Source: Syncephalastrum monosporum B8922 (lineage: Eukaryota > Mucoromycota > Mucoromycetes > Mucorales > Syncephalastraceae). Taken from it: a stretch of 64,000 nucleotides of DNA. The stretch covers positions 1 through 64,000 of the forward strand of contig JNEN01000923.1 of assembly GCA_000697355.1 (NCBI GenBank), in the 5' to 3' direction. Position numbers and translations under genes: made by a program. Shown piece after piece: positions 13,941-26,166 of this stretch (position 1 is its first letter; each line of letters starts with the position of its first letter). The notes beneath the pieces are model-generated. The model saw only the letters and a program-made list of their open reading frames with translations. It did not search any database and was not told where the DNA came from.

Positions 13941-15407
13941 TTACAGAGAGGTGCACTGGGCGGCTTCAGAGCTCGTAGGCGTGGGGTGGACCCACGAGTT
14001 CACGTTGACATAAAGGGTGTAGACCAGGATACCGGAACCCCACAAAATCAAGAGGATGTCGACGGCACGGAGCCACCAGTTGCGGGTGCACTTGAAGTGG
14101 AACATGCCGGGGAAGATGAAACAAAGTGGGAGACAGGCGACGATACCAACGAGCGAAACAAACTTGTCGAGATTGTCAGCACCGACACCGAACGAAACAG
14201 CAGCACTGACGATGGGCACCAAGGTACGGACAAAGTTCTTGCCCCACTTGTAGACCCACGAGATGCGACCGCTGCGCTTGGAACCGAAAATGCCGCGCTC
14301 GATGATGTTGAGCGGGGGCCAGAGCATGAAGGGGGCGGTAAGGATCATGGCAATCGAGTAAAGAAGCTGGACGGTGACAGAGAGGGGTTCGGTGGGGATA
14401 TTGGTGACAATCGACGCCTTGATCCGGTCGCCGTAGGCAACATAGCCCATGGTGCCAATCAAGGTAAAGATCAAGGTGATGATGATCATACCGATGGTGA
14501 GAACTCTGGGAAACTTCTCGGGATGCTTCATGCCTTCAATGACGGGAACGACTGCGGGAAAAGCACGGAATAAGTATCGGGTTTATAATCAGTCGAAGAG
14601 GAAAAAAAAATAGTAAAACTTACCCATGCCAATGCCTTCGAAGGAGAAGGTGGCGGTACCGATCATAAGAGCAAAGTCCTGTTGGTTAACGAGTTTGATG
14701 TTCGGGCCAGCGCCATGGAGATGGATTTGATCCGAAGTGTAGTAGAGGACACAGATGAGACCGAACAGAATGAAGATATCGGCAATGATGGCACAGTAAG
14801 ACAAGCGTGCGATTTTTCGGACCCAGCAGAGAGGAATGATGGCACCAAGGACGATCCAAATGTAGTATTTGCTCTCAAAGGGGGTGTAGCAATTGTTCAG
14901 AGCTTGAACGACGAGCTGAAGGTTTTCCGAAATGAAGATCAGGTAGGAAGCAACGAAACCCATCTGGGAAATGCAAAGGAAGAAGAGGACAAGGTATCGA
15001 AGGTAGCGACCATAGAGTTCGCGAGCCATGTCGCCGTAGGAGCCGCCCACTTTACGTTGAGCCTTTACAAGCAGCTGGAAGGCGACGAGACAAATAGAGG
15101 CAATGACAACCATAAGTACAATCGAAAGCACAAGACCGCCATTTTGGAAACTGTCAAAATAAAAGGAATAAATAAATAAATATAAAAGAGTCTTTCGTAC
15201 GGTTGCTATAACTTACGCGCCAGGTAAGAAGATGACACCCGTGCCAACAAAGGCTTTCAGCAACATGAAGAGCGCCTTTCCGGCACCAGCGGTACCTTCG
15301 GGCACATGTTCAATCTGGATCTCGTTGACAGATTTTTCACCGAAATGGCTACTATGGTCTTCGGAATGAGATACTTGATGTTTTGTACTTTCATCCATAG
15401 TAGACAT
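13941..15407 (-). CDS. AVT3/AVT4-like vacuolar amino acid transporter (SLC36/AAAP family)
   Basis: Members of this family export neutral amino acids from the vacuole or co-transport amino acids with protons. Three exons on the minus strand give about 435 residues. A hydrophilic N-tail of about 40 residues precedes the first helix. The first helix carries the family start GTAGAGKALFMLLKAFVGTG. Later marks are GGSYGDMARELYG, FVASYLIFISENLQ, FSFEGIGMVVPVIEGMKHP and MGYVAYGD. About eleven membrane helices are visible. The start MSTMDESTKHQ at 15407 is preceded at about 80 bases by a TATAAATA element. Vacuolar location is inferred from the Avt3/4 resemblance. Confidence 0.9.
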
Positions 15408-16008
15408 TGTTTAGAAAGAAGTATAGTGTGGGGTAACAAGCAGTAAAGAAGAAAGGAAACAGTCGTGGCGTGGAGAAGAAGCCCTCATATTTATAGAGGA
15501 GCGACGGGGGTGTCGGTTCTTTTTTTTTTTTTTCGAAGCAAAATTTTCTAGAGGCGACCTTTCAAGGTAACCACCAATGGAAACAGAAGCAGCGTTTTGA
15601 TTCGCCGCTGAATCCCAACAGCCGTGTGAAAAAACCGGGGAAAGAAGCTATGGTAGCCAATCATGGCTACGTATTCGTCTCTCCTTCCTGTTTTGGCGGT
15701 GCTCATGACGACGATTGGGACCCGCTTATTATTTTAGCCTCCACTGTGTAACCCCCATCTCTGAGATAAGGTTCGGGAATCGCGAGATTGTGGCGTTACA
15801 CATCCCACACTATCTGTATGGCTAGGGAAAAAGAAGGTGCAATTTCGTCAGTGGACGTCTTGGCTTTTTTTTTTTTAATGGGCCAGATTTCTTAAAAGGT
15901 AGTCACCCATTTTGAAAGGGAAGAAGACGGTTTTAATTACGACCTTTCCATGTGATTTCCTCGGGACATCGAAAAGTTCCGTTTTTCTTTCGTATTCATT
16001 TTCCTTGG
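15408..16008. other. Spacer between divergent transporter and MLH3 genes
   Basis: The region holds the transporter TATA element (RC of 15487-15494), T-runs near 15521 and 15866, and no recognised coding exon. MLH3 transcription must begin somewhere in its right half. Confidence 0.6.
15487..15494 (-). promoter_or_regulatory. TATA element of the AVT-like gene
   Basis: On the minus strand the bases read TATAAATA, 80 bases before the ATG at 15407. Spacing and orientation fit a core promoter. Confidence 0.5.
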
Positions 16009-19000
16009 ATGCCGAACCCAGTGGAACCGCTCTCGCCTCAAGTAATCCGAAACCTGCGATCGTGCGTGTTGAGGGCAAAGGTCCAGAGACGCACATAAAT
16101 TGACGATTCTAAAACTAGATCGCTGGCAATTACGAATGTGGCCCAGTGTGTGGAGCAACTCATATACAATTGTAAGATGAGACGAATAAAAGATTCTTTT
16201 TCTTAAACGAAAGCCATTATAAAGCATTGGACGCGCATGCGACGCGGATTGATATCGCAGTCGATGCAGACAAACACACAATACGCGTGAGCGATAACGG
16301 AAGCGGAATTGCACCCGACGCGTTGGCATGCATTGCACAGCAACATGGTTGGAATCCTTATTACGTGCCTGGTAGACAACATGGCATTCTTACGTAACAA
16401 TGACAGTCACAACCAAGTGTCACGGAACGCAGGACCTACAGTCTGTCCAGACATTTGGCTACAAAGGCCAAGGTATCCATTTATATATAACGTTGTTATC
16501 AGTATGCATAGTGCTTATCACTCCGTCGCATATGCTAGTCTTGGCTAGTCTAGCCGATGTGGCTGTGCTACAGATCATCTCGCGTACCACCCAACAGCAT
16601 ACGAATGGGAGTGCTGCCTACATGGCAATTTGGAAGGTACACACACCGCTCGATGATGATGTATGCCAAGCAAGGAAAAAATAACATTTTTGTTTTTCTC
16701 TGTGCGGATACTACTTTTCGCGAATTGTTCGCTCCAGGATGGAAAAATTGTCCAGCATCCAAAGCCTGACCAGAGGAACCAATCAGGCACGACGGTGATC
16801 GTGCGCGATCTATTTTACAAAGCAAGTCCTCTCTCTGACCGTGGAAAATTGGAACCTAAAGAAATTTTCTGTAGTTTCCCGTCCGGCAGAAGCGGCAGTC
16901 CAACGAGAGAATCATCGAATCCGTGAAGAAACGAGTCATCCTGATTGCACTGGCATTCCCGCATGTCTCTTGGCATGTGCTGAACAATGTGCGGGACGTC
17001 AAGGTGCTCAGCGTGAAAAATGTAAGCACTAGTAAAGATAACCTTATACTCCATAAGTCCCATAAAGGGTGTCCCGTGATCATGAACATGGTACTCACAT
17101 TTCCTATTTCGGCTGTATCTCAAGGGTGCTTCAACCTTATCTGCGTTGGGCCAGATCTATGGACACTTGTTTGCTCAGGTAAGCCACTTGCCTCTTTTTT
17201 GTTGAGCGACACGCACACGCGGAAAATGTCTTAATACCACTGTGCCATTTTTTTTTATCGTCAGACTCTAAAGAGCTTCGAGTTTCACGAAGATGATATC
17301 AGATTACAAGGCTACTACGCCCTTCAACCTTACCCGACCAAGGTATCGTATCCTTTTTATATTATTATTATCATTATTTTAGACTGGCCGATAGACGAGG
17401 CTGCATTGTTTTTAACGCCGAGCATAAACAAAATTTCATTGTCTGATAGGTGCATCAATACATCTGTATGTATATCGGAGCTATATAAAAACACACCACT
17501 CACACCTATCACACGTGGTGTCCAGATATTAATCAGCGACATCTATCCGGCCCCAACGTTCTATACAAGGCCGCCACCGATGTCTTTGCTATGAGCACAG
17601 TCATCCAAACGCCAGGGGTAAGACAAAAAGCAGAAATCTTATCATTATCTGTGTTCACATCAGATGTAGGAAGAAAGCGCCTCGACAGGTACACTGCTCA
17701 CAACAACAACAAAAAAAAAAAAAAAGATAGCATGTCGAGAAAGCCGGCTTCCAATTTAACCGCGGACACTTCTTTGTGAATATTAGCGCGGACTTTGATC
17801 GAGCGCCACCCAGTGTTTCTTATCTTCATTAGCGTACCCACGAGTTCCTATTACATCGAACTTTATCTGGCGACATTGGACGATAGCGAGGCAGGTGCCC
17901 CCTGAATTTTTGGATTGCCTTTTATTGGAAATGACGCTCGCGGGAAGTAAACTAACCTTTCGTTGCATTACAGTTTGGCGTCCGCTTAGCAGCGCGCGTG
18001 CGTCGGGCAGTCGCGAGTTTCCTACGTCTGCAAGGCTGCATCTCGACGGCACACTACCATCAGTTTACGACAGGAGATGACGACAAAAGATTGCCTTCGT
18101 CTCAGCCCGCTCCTCCGGCGGCTGATCCTCCGATGCGAGTGACAGGTAGCAGCGCAGCGCGTATGTTTCTTGAACACGCCACGCCGGCCGCCAAACGTCG
18201 TCGGCTGCCTTCTGTGCCTCCTGAGGATACCCCATCTCCAAGGCGGCCCACACCGTTCGCCACGGGCGGTACAGGCGCGGAACTTCCATGGCCATACCAG
18301 CTCACAAAGGCGGACCTGGCACGAGCCGAGGTAATCGACCAGGTCGACCGCAAATTCATCCTCCTCCGTCTGGATACGCTCTTGCTCCTCATTGACCAGC
18401 ATGCGGCGGACGAGCGCGTGCGACTGGAAAAGATGCTGGAAAGTTTGCAGGGCAACGCGTTGGAAGCCGTGGTGCTTGAGCCGGCACTGTGCGTCTCGCT
18501 TGCGGCCCATGAGCAGCAAGCCGTGTTTCAACGCACATGTGAGCTTGCGCGATGGGGCATTGGCGTGGATACAGAGGAGACGACGTCGTGGCCGGTCTAC
18601 CTGCGCCGCTCGCGGTACTTTTCCACGGCCGAGATCTCGCCGCACTTTGAAAGCCCTGTCCGCGTCACTCGGTTGCCACGCTTGATTGCGGACCGCTGCA
18701 TCACCGATCCAGGCCTATTGGCGGGTTTGTTGCGTGGGTATTGTTTATCCGGTGAAGTGGATCAGAGCCTGGGAATTCCCCAAGCCATGCTGAATGTCCT
18801 CAAATCAAAAGCTTGCCGGAGTAAGTCTCCTAAAAAAAGAAATGTCAAGTTCCTTTGTGTATTGACGGTTCCTCTACTAGGTGCCATCATGTTTAACGAT
18901 CCCCTCACACCGGACGAGTGCAGGCAACTCGTGCAGTCCCTGGCCCACTGTCATTTTCCGTTTCAGTGTGCCCATGGCAGGTAAATTTAACAGTTCATAT

Positions 19001-19114
19001 CAGGAACCCCGTGGCTGACTGTCCATCAGGCCTTCCATGATACCTTTGGCTACTCTCGATATTCCTCCACAACGACACAGACTTGCATGGAAAAACAAAA
19101 AGTTGTTTGCATGA
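16009..19114 (+). CDS. MLH3: DNA mismatch repair protein MLH3 (MutL gamma subunit)
   Basis: MLH3 pairs with MLH1; the complex nicks DNA in meiotic crossover resolution and some mismatch repair. Many short exons build a GHKL ATPase. Exon 1 (16009-16061) encodes VEPLSPQVIRNLRS, exons 2-3 give LAITNVAQCVEQLIYNSLDA (motif I) and VSDNGSGI (motif II). GYKGQVLASLADV replaces the usual GFRGEAL (motif III), and SGTTVIVRDLFYK follows. Intron 16822-16874 starts with GC. A spliced HQYIYINQRHL fits the YVNGR region. The last exons carry the endonuclease metal motif DQHAADERVRLE, then ACRSAIMFND and CAHGRPSMIPL, typical of MLH3. Exon boundaries at 17360-18000 are not settled; one junction near 17815 may be a frameshift or an unusual intron. 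Confidence 0.88.
16822..16874 (+). other. GC-AG intron in MLH3
   Basis: The 53-base intron begins GCAAGT and ends CTGTAG. Removing it joins DLFYK to FPVRQKRQSNERI, which matches the MutL family; without removal the frame breaks. Confidence 0.75.
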
Positions 19115-19193
19115 GCAATGTTGAAGTTCATGTCTAAGTGTAAACTAGCTAAAATTATGTACAGATGAATGAAAAATGGGTAGATGGAGATAA

Positions 19194-22100
19194 TTAGAGA
19201 TATTCTTCAGGGGAGGGGCAGGTGCACATGAGGTTGCGGTCGCCGTAGGCGTCATCAACACGGGAGACGTGAGGCCAGAACTTGGACTCGCGGAGGTGTT
19301 CCATGGGGAAAGCCGCGACCTGGCGGCTGTAAGGGCGGTCCCACTTGTCGGCCATCATGGTCTCGAGGGAGTGGGGTGCGTTGGTGAGCATGTTGTTCTC
19401 CTTGGGGAGCTTGCCGTCAATGACCTGCTGGATCTCCTGGCGAATGGCGATCATGGCGTCGCAGAAGCGGTCGAGCTCGGCCTTGCTCTCAGACTCAGTA
19501 GGCTCAATCATGAGGGTATTGGTGACGGGGAAGGACATAGTGGGCGAATGGAAACCATAGTCCTGGAGACGCTTGGCGACATCAATGGCCTCGATGCCCT
19601 TTTCAACGAAGGGACGGATATCGACAATGAACTCGTGGCCGCACATACCGTTCTCGTTGGTGTAGACAACGTCGTAGTGGGGTGCGAGGCGGCTCAGCAT
19701 GTAGTTGGCATTGAGGAGGGCCGTCTTGGTGGCCTCGGTCAAACCAGCGGAGCCCATCATCTTGGTGTAGGCCCACGAGATGGGCAGGATGGAGGCCGAG
19801 CCGTAGGGACCGGCAGAGACAGGGCCGATCGCATTCTGACCGCCAGTGGCGACGACAGGGTGGCCGGGGAGGAAGGGCTCAAGATGGGCCTTGCAGGCAA
19901 TGGGGCCCATACCGGGGCCACCACCACCGTGGGGAATACAGAAGGTCTTGTGGAGGTTCATGTGGCAGACATCAGCGCCAATCTCGGCGGGCTTGGTCAG
20001 ACCGATCTGGGCGTTCAGGTTGGCACCATCCATGTAGACCTGACCACCGTACTTGTGTACAGTCTCGCAAGCCTCGACGACGCCAGGCTCAAAGATACCA
20101 AAGGTGGAGGGGTAGGTGATCATGATGGCCGCAAGCTTGTCCTTGTGCTTCTCAGCCTTGGCCTTCAGGTCGGCAATGTCCAGGTTACCATTGTTATCGC
20201 ACTTGACAATGACGACGTCCATGCCAGCCATGGCAGCCGAGGCGGGGTTGGTGCCGTGAGCAGAGATGGGGATCAGGCAGACGTTACGGTGCGACTCACC
20301 GCGCGAGGCGTGATAGGCGCCAATGGCACGCAGACCGGCATACTCGCCCTGGGCACCCGAGTTGGGTTGGAGCGATACGCCGTCAAAGCCAGTGATCTCC
20401 TCAAGGTCCTTCTCAAGCTCCTCAAGCATGACGCGGTAGCCCTCGGTCTGTTCAACAGGTGCGAAGGGATGGATGTTGGCAAACTCGGGCCAGGTGACAG
20501 GCACCATCTCGGTCGTGGCATTGAGCTTCATGGTGCAGCTGCCGAGAGGGATCATGGAGTGCACGAGCGAGAGATCACGGCTCTGGAGGAGGTGAATGTA
20601 GCGGAGCATCTCGGTCTCGGAGTGGTGCTGGTTGAAGATAGGGTGCTGCAGGATGGCGGAGGTACGCTTAAGCTGGGCGGGGAAGGTGCCGTCGGCGCTC
20701 TCGAGGACATGAGTGAGGGTATCGACCTTCTTGCCGCCATTATCCTTGTCAAAGACAGCGAGGAGCTCAGCCAGGTCCTTTTGAGTGACGGTCTCATCGA
20801 GGGTGATGGAGACGGTGTGGTTGTTGATGGCGCGGAGGTTCATCTGTCTATCGTAGGCGCGCTGCAAGATGGCCGAGGCGCTGTCGACCTTGACAGCAAC
20901 GGTATCAAAGAAGGCGTTGTCGTTCTCGATGGTGTAGCCCGACTGGCGGATGCCCTCGGCAAGAACCTTGGTCATGTCATTGATGCGCTGAGCAATAGCT
21001 TTGATACCCTAAGAACAGTCCAGTCAGTCAGTCAACCTGATTCTGATAACCCATCCTCCATCTTTGTGTTCTCTCTCATACCTCAGGGCCGTGGTAAACG
21101 GCATACATGGCCGACATGTTGGCAAGCAAGGCCTGGGCCGTGCAAATGTTGCTGGTCGCCTTCTCGCGACGAATGTGCTGCTCACGGGTCTGGAGGGCAA
21201 GACGGTAGGCGAGCTTGCCGTTGGCATCCTTGGAGACACCGACCAGACGGCCGGGCATGCGACGCTTCTGGTCCTCCTTACAGGCGAAGAAGGCGGCGTG
21301 GGGCCCACCGAAGCCGAGCGGGACACCGAAGCGCTGGCTGTTGCCAAGAGCGATATCGGCGCCAAACTCACCGGGGGCCTTGAGGACAGCGAGAGCCATC
21401 AGGTCGGTGGCGACGGCGACTTGACCACCAGCGGCGTGAACCTGGGCAGTCAGGGCCTCGTAGTCGTGGACAGCGCCACGCGTGTTGGGATACTTCACGT
21501 GAAAGGATGAGCCAATCGGAACCTTACACCTCTATGCGCGTCTTACCTGCAGCAACACACCGCAGAGCTCCTTAGAGTGCTCCTCAAACTTGTAGGTGAA
21601 GGCGTTTGAGACGACGACCTGGATGTTGAACGACTCGGCACGGGTCTTGAGACAGGCAATGGTCTGAGGGTGGCAGTTCTCGTCAACAACGAAGACATTC
21701 TTCTGACGGCGCGAGGTCTGCCAGCACATGAGCATGGCCTCAGCTGCAGCCGTACCCTCATCGAGCAAGGACGCATTGGCGATGGGGAGACCGGTCAGAT
21801 CAGACACCATGGTCTGGAAGTTGAGAAGCGACTCAAGACGACCTTGCGAAATCTCGGGTTGATAAGGTGTGTACTACCCAGTTGTCAGTTATAGACACTC
21901 AATCGCACATGTTTGTTTTTGTATATTTACCTGAGTGTACCACGCCGGGTTCTCGAGCACGTTGCGCAAGATCACGTTAGGCACGACAGTGTCGGTGTAG
22001 CCCATGCCCATGAAAGAGCGGAACACCTTGTTCTTGCTGGCGATCGATTTCAAGCGCTGGAGAAGCTCGCGCTCGGTGATGCCCTCCTGAAGGGCGAGGG

Positions 22101-22425
22101 CCTTCGGGGAACGGATCGAAGGGGGGATAGCCTTGGCGAGGAGAGCATCAATATCATCGAGGCCGATCTGCTTGAGCATGGCCTGCTGCTCTTTGCTGTC
22201 AGGGCCAATATGGCGGCGGGGGAAGCTGTCCAAGGGCTTGAGGGCCTTGTGCGCAACCGCAGCGGGCTTGGACGAGTGCTGGAAGCGGACGGCCATGGTA
22301 GTGGTCAGCGGCAGACGGCGAGCAGCAGCAGTCTGGCGTGTGGCAAGGCTGCCAACGCGAGCAACGGTGGCAGTGGTGGAAGCCAAGGGGCGCGTGACTT
22401 TGGTACCAAAGGCGCGCGACAGCAT
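19194..22425 (-). CDS. GCV2: Glycine dehydrogenase (decarboxylating), P-protein, mitochondrial
   Basis: This is the PLP-dependent P-protein of the glycine cleavage system. It decarboxylates glycine and loads the aminomethyl group on the H-protein lipoate. The ATG at 22425 opens a presequence rich in Arg, Ala and Thr and free of acids (about 45 residues). The mature protein begins [20 protein letters not shown]. The order of exons (22425-21930, 21871-21549, 21498-21083 and 21010-19194, approximate) gives about 1,000 residues, the usual length. The PLP lysine lies in [20 protein letters not shown]. Other marks are [31 protein letters not shown] and [23 protein letters not shown] element lies about 80 bases upstream of the ATG. 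Confidence 0.96.
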
Positions 22426-22503
22426 GGTAGAAAGGGGAGGAGGAAAAATAAAAGAGAGAAAGAACTTTGGGAGCTCTCGCTGACGATACGATCTCCTTTC
22501 CCC

Positions 22504-22511
22504 TTATATAC
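22504..22511 (-). promoter_or_regulatory. TATA element of the glycine decarboxylase gene
   Basis: The minus strand reads TATATAAG about 80 bases upstream of the ATG at 22425. Confidence 0.45.
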
Positions 22512-23765
22512 CACCTTTCAACCATTGGATCGTTCTCAAAGACAGCCCTTTTGATATCTTACCATTAGAGGTGATCAACCTACCATTAGAGGCTGGAGGC
22601 CTGTTTCAAGCGGTCCCGAGCTACTCCACCGTGTCCTGAACGCAGTCACCTAAAAAAAAGAAAAAAAAATCATTCGCGAGTTCTCCCGGCCGCCTCTTTT
22701 TGTCCAGAGAAAATAAAAAAGAATGTCTCTCATGGCCTCTTACATATCCTTTTTAGCGCTTGGTTCACTTTTCTGCACGTTTTCTTTCTGTAAAGGCGTG
22801 TTTCTTTCTGCTTTGCCAAGAATGGGCCCTGATATATGAATAAAAAAAAAAAAGGAAACCCCCGCATAGTGTTTTAATTTTTTTTTGTAAGTCGTTGGCT
22901 GAACCACCAATCGCATGATAGAGAGCGGAGCAAAAGCTATATCTATAATCTCTTATGGTAAGAAAAAAAGTTTTGCGCAAGGTACCTTCGCCATATAGCT
23001 AAGACAAAGGCTGGGAACGTGAGACTTGGTTAAAACGCCTTTTTGGTATGATATTCATGAGAATAAGAGGTATGGAACGAAACTTCGCTGGCATACCACG
23101 AAACTAGGATGCTCCCTGATAAAATGACGACGTATTTGAACCAATGCATGAAAATTACAGCCTATTTTCTTATGTTTTGATGTCCTGCGAAAAAATAAAA
23201 AGCTAAAAAGAAAAAGGGAGAGATAGGACAGAGAGACAAGACTCAATATGTCACAGCGGCTGAGCCATGGATAGCACTAAGAGGCTACCTGAAATAAGAT
23301 GATACATAATGGCTGTCAACATACACACCTTAAGATTTATATCAAACGGGAGCATGAGACCACAGAATGCGCACGGTGCAAGTCAAACATCTTACAGATC
23401 TCGACTTACCCTCAGATCCGACCTTTCTTTTTTGGATCATTGGTTCTTCCAGACACAGATCAGTTAAGCCCCGTGAAAATCTGTCAGACCGCAAGCACAG
23501 TGGAGGATTGCTGAGCCCTTCAAAGAAGTCAGTAAAGAAGAATAGGCAAGTTAAGACTTAAAGTTAATTCTTGCTTTTGAAACGTCCAATTCCTGGGTCC
23601 CAGTACTGTCTTTATTTGCACTAGCATCCAATTGCTTTGGTGATCTATTGCAGTCCATATGTGGTCTATCCCGTCAAACATATGGAGTCTTCCAAAGCAG
23701 TGCACTTAATCGGACATCCGCCAATGAATTTCTTCCGAAAAAAAAAAGGAAAAAAGTTTGGCACG

Positions 23766-23789
23766 ACGCGTACGACACGTGCGACGCGT
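23766..23789. promoter_or_regulatory. ACGCGT - CACGTG - ACGCGT cluster
   Basis: Two MluI-type boxes (ACGCGT at 23766-23771 and 23784-23789) flank an E-box (CACGTG at 23776-23781). A third GACGCG lies 11 bases further on. In yeasts ACGCGT binds MBF (G1/S control) and CACGTG binds bHLH factors. The cluster is about 300 bases before the WD40 gene start at 24074. Confidence 0.45.
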
Positions 23790-24073
23790 TACAAAAATTG
23801 ACGCGACCTTGCCGTTTCCGCCTCCTTGCAATACCTTCGCAAGAGAATATAAGCATTTCTGCCTATGATTTCTTTTGAGCAAGTATTTATCAGTCGCTAA
23901 CATATACTGAGTTTAATGGAGTACTTGAATTTGGGTATTGTGTCATATTGATGCTGTTCGTGTGTGTGTGTGTGTACCAACACGAAAAAATAGAGGAGAG
24001 ATTAAAATGTAAAATCGAACAAGTCCGTCAAAAGCTTTTTTTTCTCCTGGTTACAAAAAAGTTACAGCACACA

Positions 24074-26166
24074 ATGTCTGACACGGAAATGATTTGCGTT
24101 GATGACGACAGCACCACTTCCCCTCCTCAAATCGCGAAAATGTCTCTTGAAGACGAAGCTGTGTCGACGACAGAGCCTGAGTCAACCCAGGAAGTGGACA
24201 CTACGTTGTCAAGATCCGATCGCAAGAACCGCGCCAAACGCACCCTGCCCGATTACTACTGCATAAACACGCCCAACGACAGCGACAATGAAGAAAGCCA
24301 TCAGCAGCAAGAAATGACACCCGAGGAGGTCGATGCGGTTGATATCAACGAGCTTCTTGAGAGCGTTGAGCAGCTGCCGCCCATCAAAAAGCCGTCAGGA
24401 ACCCAGAAGCGCTCCTCGAAAGCAGCAGGGAAAGCCAAAGCGAACGGCACAGCAGCGGCCACGCGACGTCGTGCGCCTGCCAAGCCCAAGAACCGGCTGG
24501 AGGAATACAGCTATGACCCTGAAGCAGTGCGCTCGCTTGCCAAAGAGTACCCGGACGCATACTGGCGCTTCCACGCCGATGCAGACACACACATGGTTGA
24601 CGAGCTGACCGAGGACATCCCCGTCGAGACGGTCAACGTCGATATCAGCGACCACGCCGCTATTGTGGGTATGACGCTTTCCGAGGACGGCCGCGTCCTG
24701 GCAACCTTCTCCAGCGTTGGATCCATCGGTCTCTACGCTGTCACAAAAGAATTGCGTCTGCTGAGACGGCTGCGTGATCCGGCTGAAACCAATATCGAGG
24801 AGTATTGGTGTGGCCAGTTTGCGGGCTCACGGTACCTCGTCGCGGGCGGCAAGCTCAAGGACCGTAATCGGTGGTCTGCTGCTGATGAGGACAACCATAT
24901 CTTGCCTTGTCCCATCAAAGTAAGCCCATAGATCCCACCATTCGACGGTTGAGCTAACGTCGCTGTAGATCTACGATATCATCAGTGGTCAAGTTGTCTC
25001 CACACTGGCGGGCCACAAGGAAGAAATTCTGTGCATCAAGGCCGTGACATTCAAAGGTGAAAACTATTACATTTCCACCAGCCAAGATGGCTTCATACGC
25101 AAGTGGCACATGGCACAAGACTGGATGTAAGGGAACGAGTATTTGTCTCTACGCGTATTAACCGGATATGCATAGAACTTTGCTCGACTCGAATGAAGTT
25201 GAGGATGGTGAGACCTGCATGGCGTTCACGATTTCTTTCCTTCCCAATACCGGTAACAAATACTTTATGGGCGCTTGTGACGGGCATCTCCGGTTATACG
25301 ACTTCGAAGAAGGACTGGTACGTCTCGGTGCATCCACGCCTGTAAATTCCTTTGCTCATCGCCTCGCTTAGTTGCTCCAAACATTTGAAGATTTGTACTC
25401 ATCTTACTGCGACTGTGGCAAGTTCATCCGCTGGTTGGACGCCCCAGAGGATACAACCGAGAACGAAGCTTATTTTATTACGCGAGGCGCTGAAGAGTGC
25501 AACGCCGGTGACGGCTTGAGTATGTGAAAAACATGTACGCGGTAACCAGTGTGTGCTCATGATATGCATGTAGCCTCTATTCCAAACAAGTGCATGCTTC
25601 ACAAGGTCAAGTATCCGACCACCAAGGGTGGGAAATTCGAGCTCGAGACCATTCGAAAATTCATGCATGAAGAGTAGGTATACGCCTGATGACCGAGAAA
25701 TCACCTCTCTAATGGAATCCATCTATATTCGTTGTAGCTACCATGCAAACTCTTGGCTTATCAAAATCACTTCCAACGGCCGGTATTTGATGGCCCCCAC
25801 CATCTATGGTCAGATTTACGTGTTTGACATGCGTAATGGCAACGTAAGCCTTGTTATTAAAGGCCACGATGGTACGTTTCGTCAGACCCGCTGGTAATAG
25901 TATACTCACACATGCAAACAGAGATGGAAATCCGAGATATCATTTTTCACCCGTATCTTCCCCTCATCCTCACCTGTGGCGATGGTAAGTTGGCACTATC
26001 AACCATAATTTGTATTTACTGAAGCCGGATCCACATAGACTGCCGTGTAAAAGCATATACCTACCCCGAGTCAGTCACGAATCAGGACGAGGCCCTGGTC
26101 ATTAAAGCCGACGATGAGGTTGATATCAAGGGAGAAGACGAGGAGATTGCTGTAAAAGGAGAATAA
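24074..26166 (+). CDS. WD40-repeat protein, function unknown
   Basis: The start MSDTEMICVDDD opens a disordered, basic/acidic N-terminus of about 150 residues with a Lys/Arg-rich patch (KPKNRLEEYS region). A beta-propeller follows over about nine exons. Visible WD-type blades include IYDIISGQVVSTLAGHKEEI, ISTSQDGFIRKWHM, FMGACDGHLRLYDFEEG, IYGQIYVFDMRNGNV and FHPYLPLILTCGDDCRVKAY. The C-terminus is acidic and ends IAVKGE. The charged N-terminus suggests a nuclear or chromatin-linked role. I compared it mentally with EED and other propellers and found no convincing match. The frame stays open upstream to 23951 through a GT repeat, but the downstream ATG at 24074 is preferred. Confidence 0.8.

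Larger units (their letters stand above)
22426..24073. other. 1.6 kb divergent spacer, no gene seen
   Basis: The region contains the GCV2 TATA element (RC of 22504-22511), many A/T homopolymers, an ACGCGT/CACGTG cluster at 23766-23789 (separate entry) and a GT run near 23958-23976. Short open frames show no family features. Confidence 0.6.

Noticed and set aside
19269..21383. A 704-codon open frame on the plus strand
   Set aside because: It is fully antisense to the glycine decarboxylase exon and reads as its shadow (GC-rich third positions); no family features.
24074..26166. EED/ESC Polycomb assignment for the WD40 protein
   Set aside because: Blade order and key strings of EED are absent; the resemblance is only to WD40 propellers in general.
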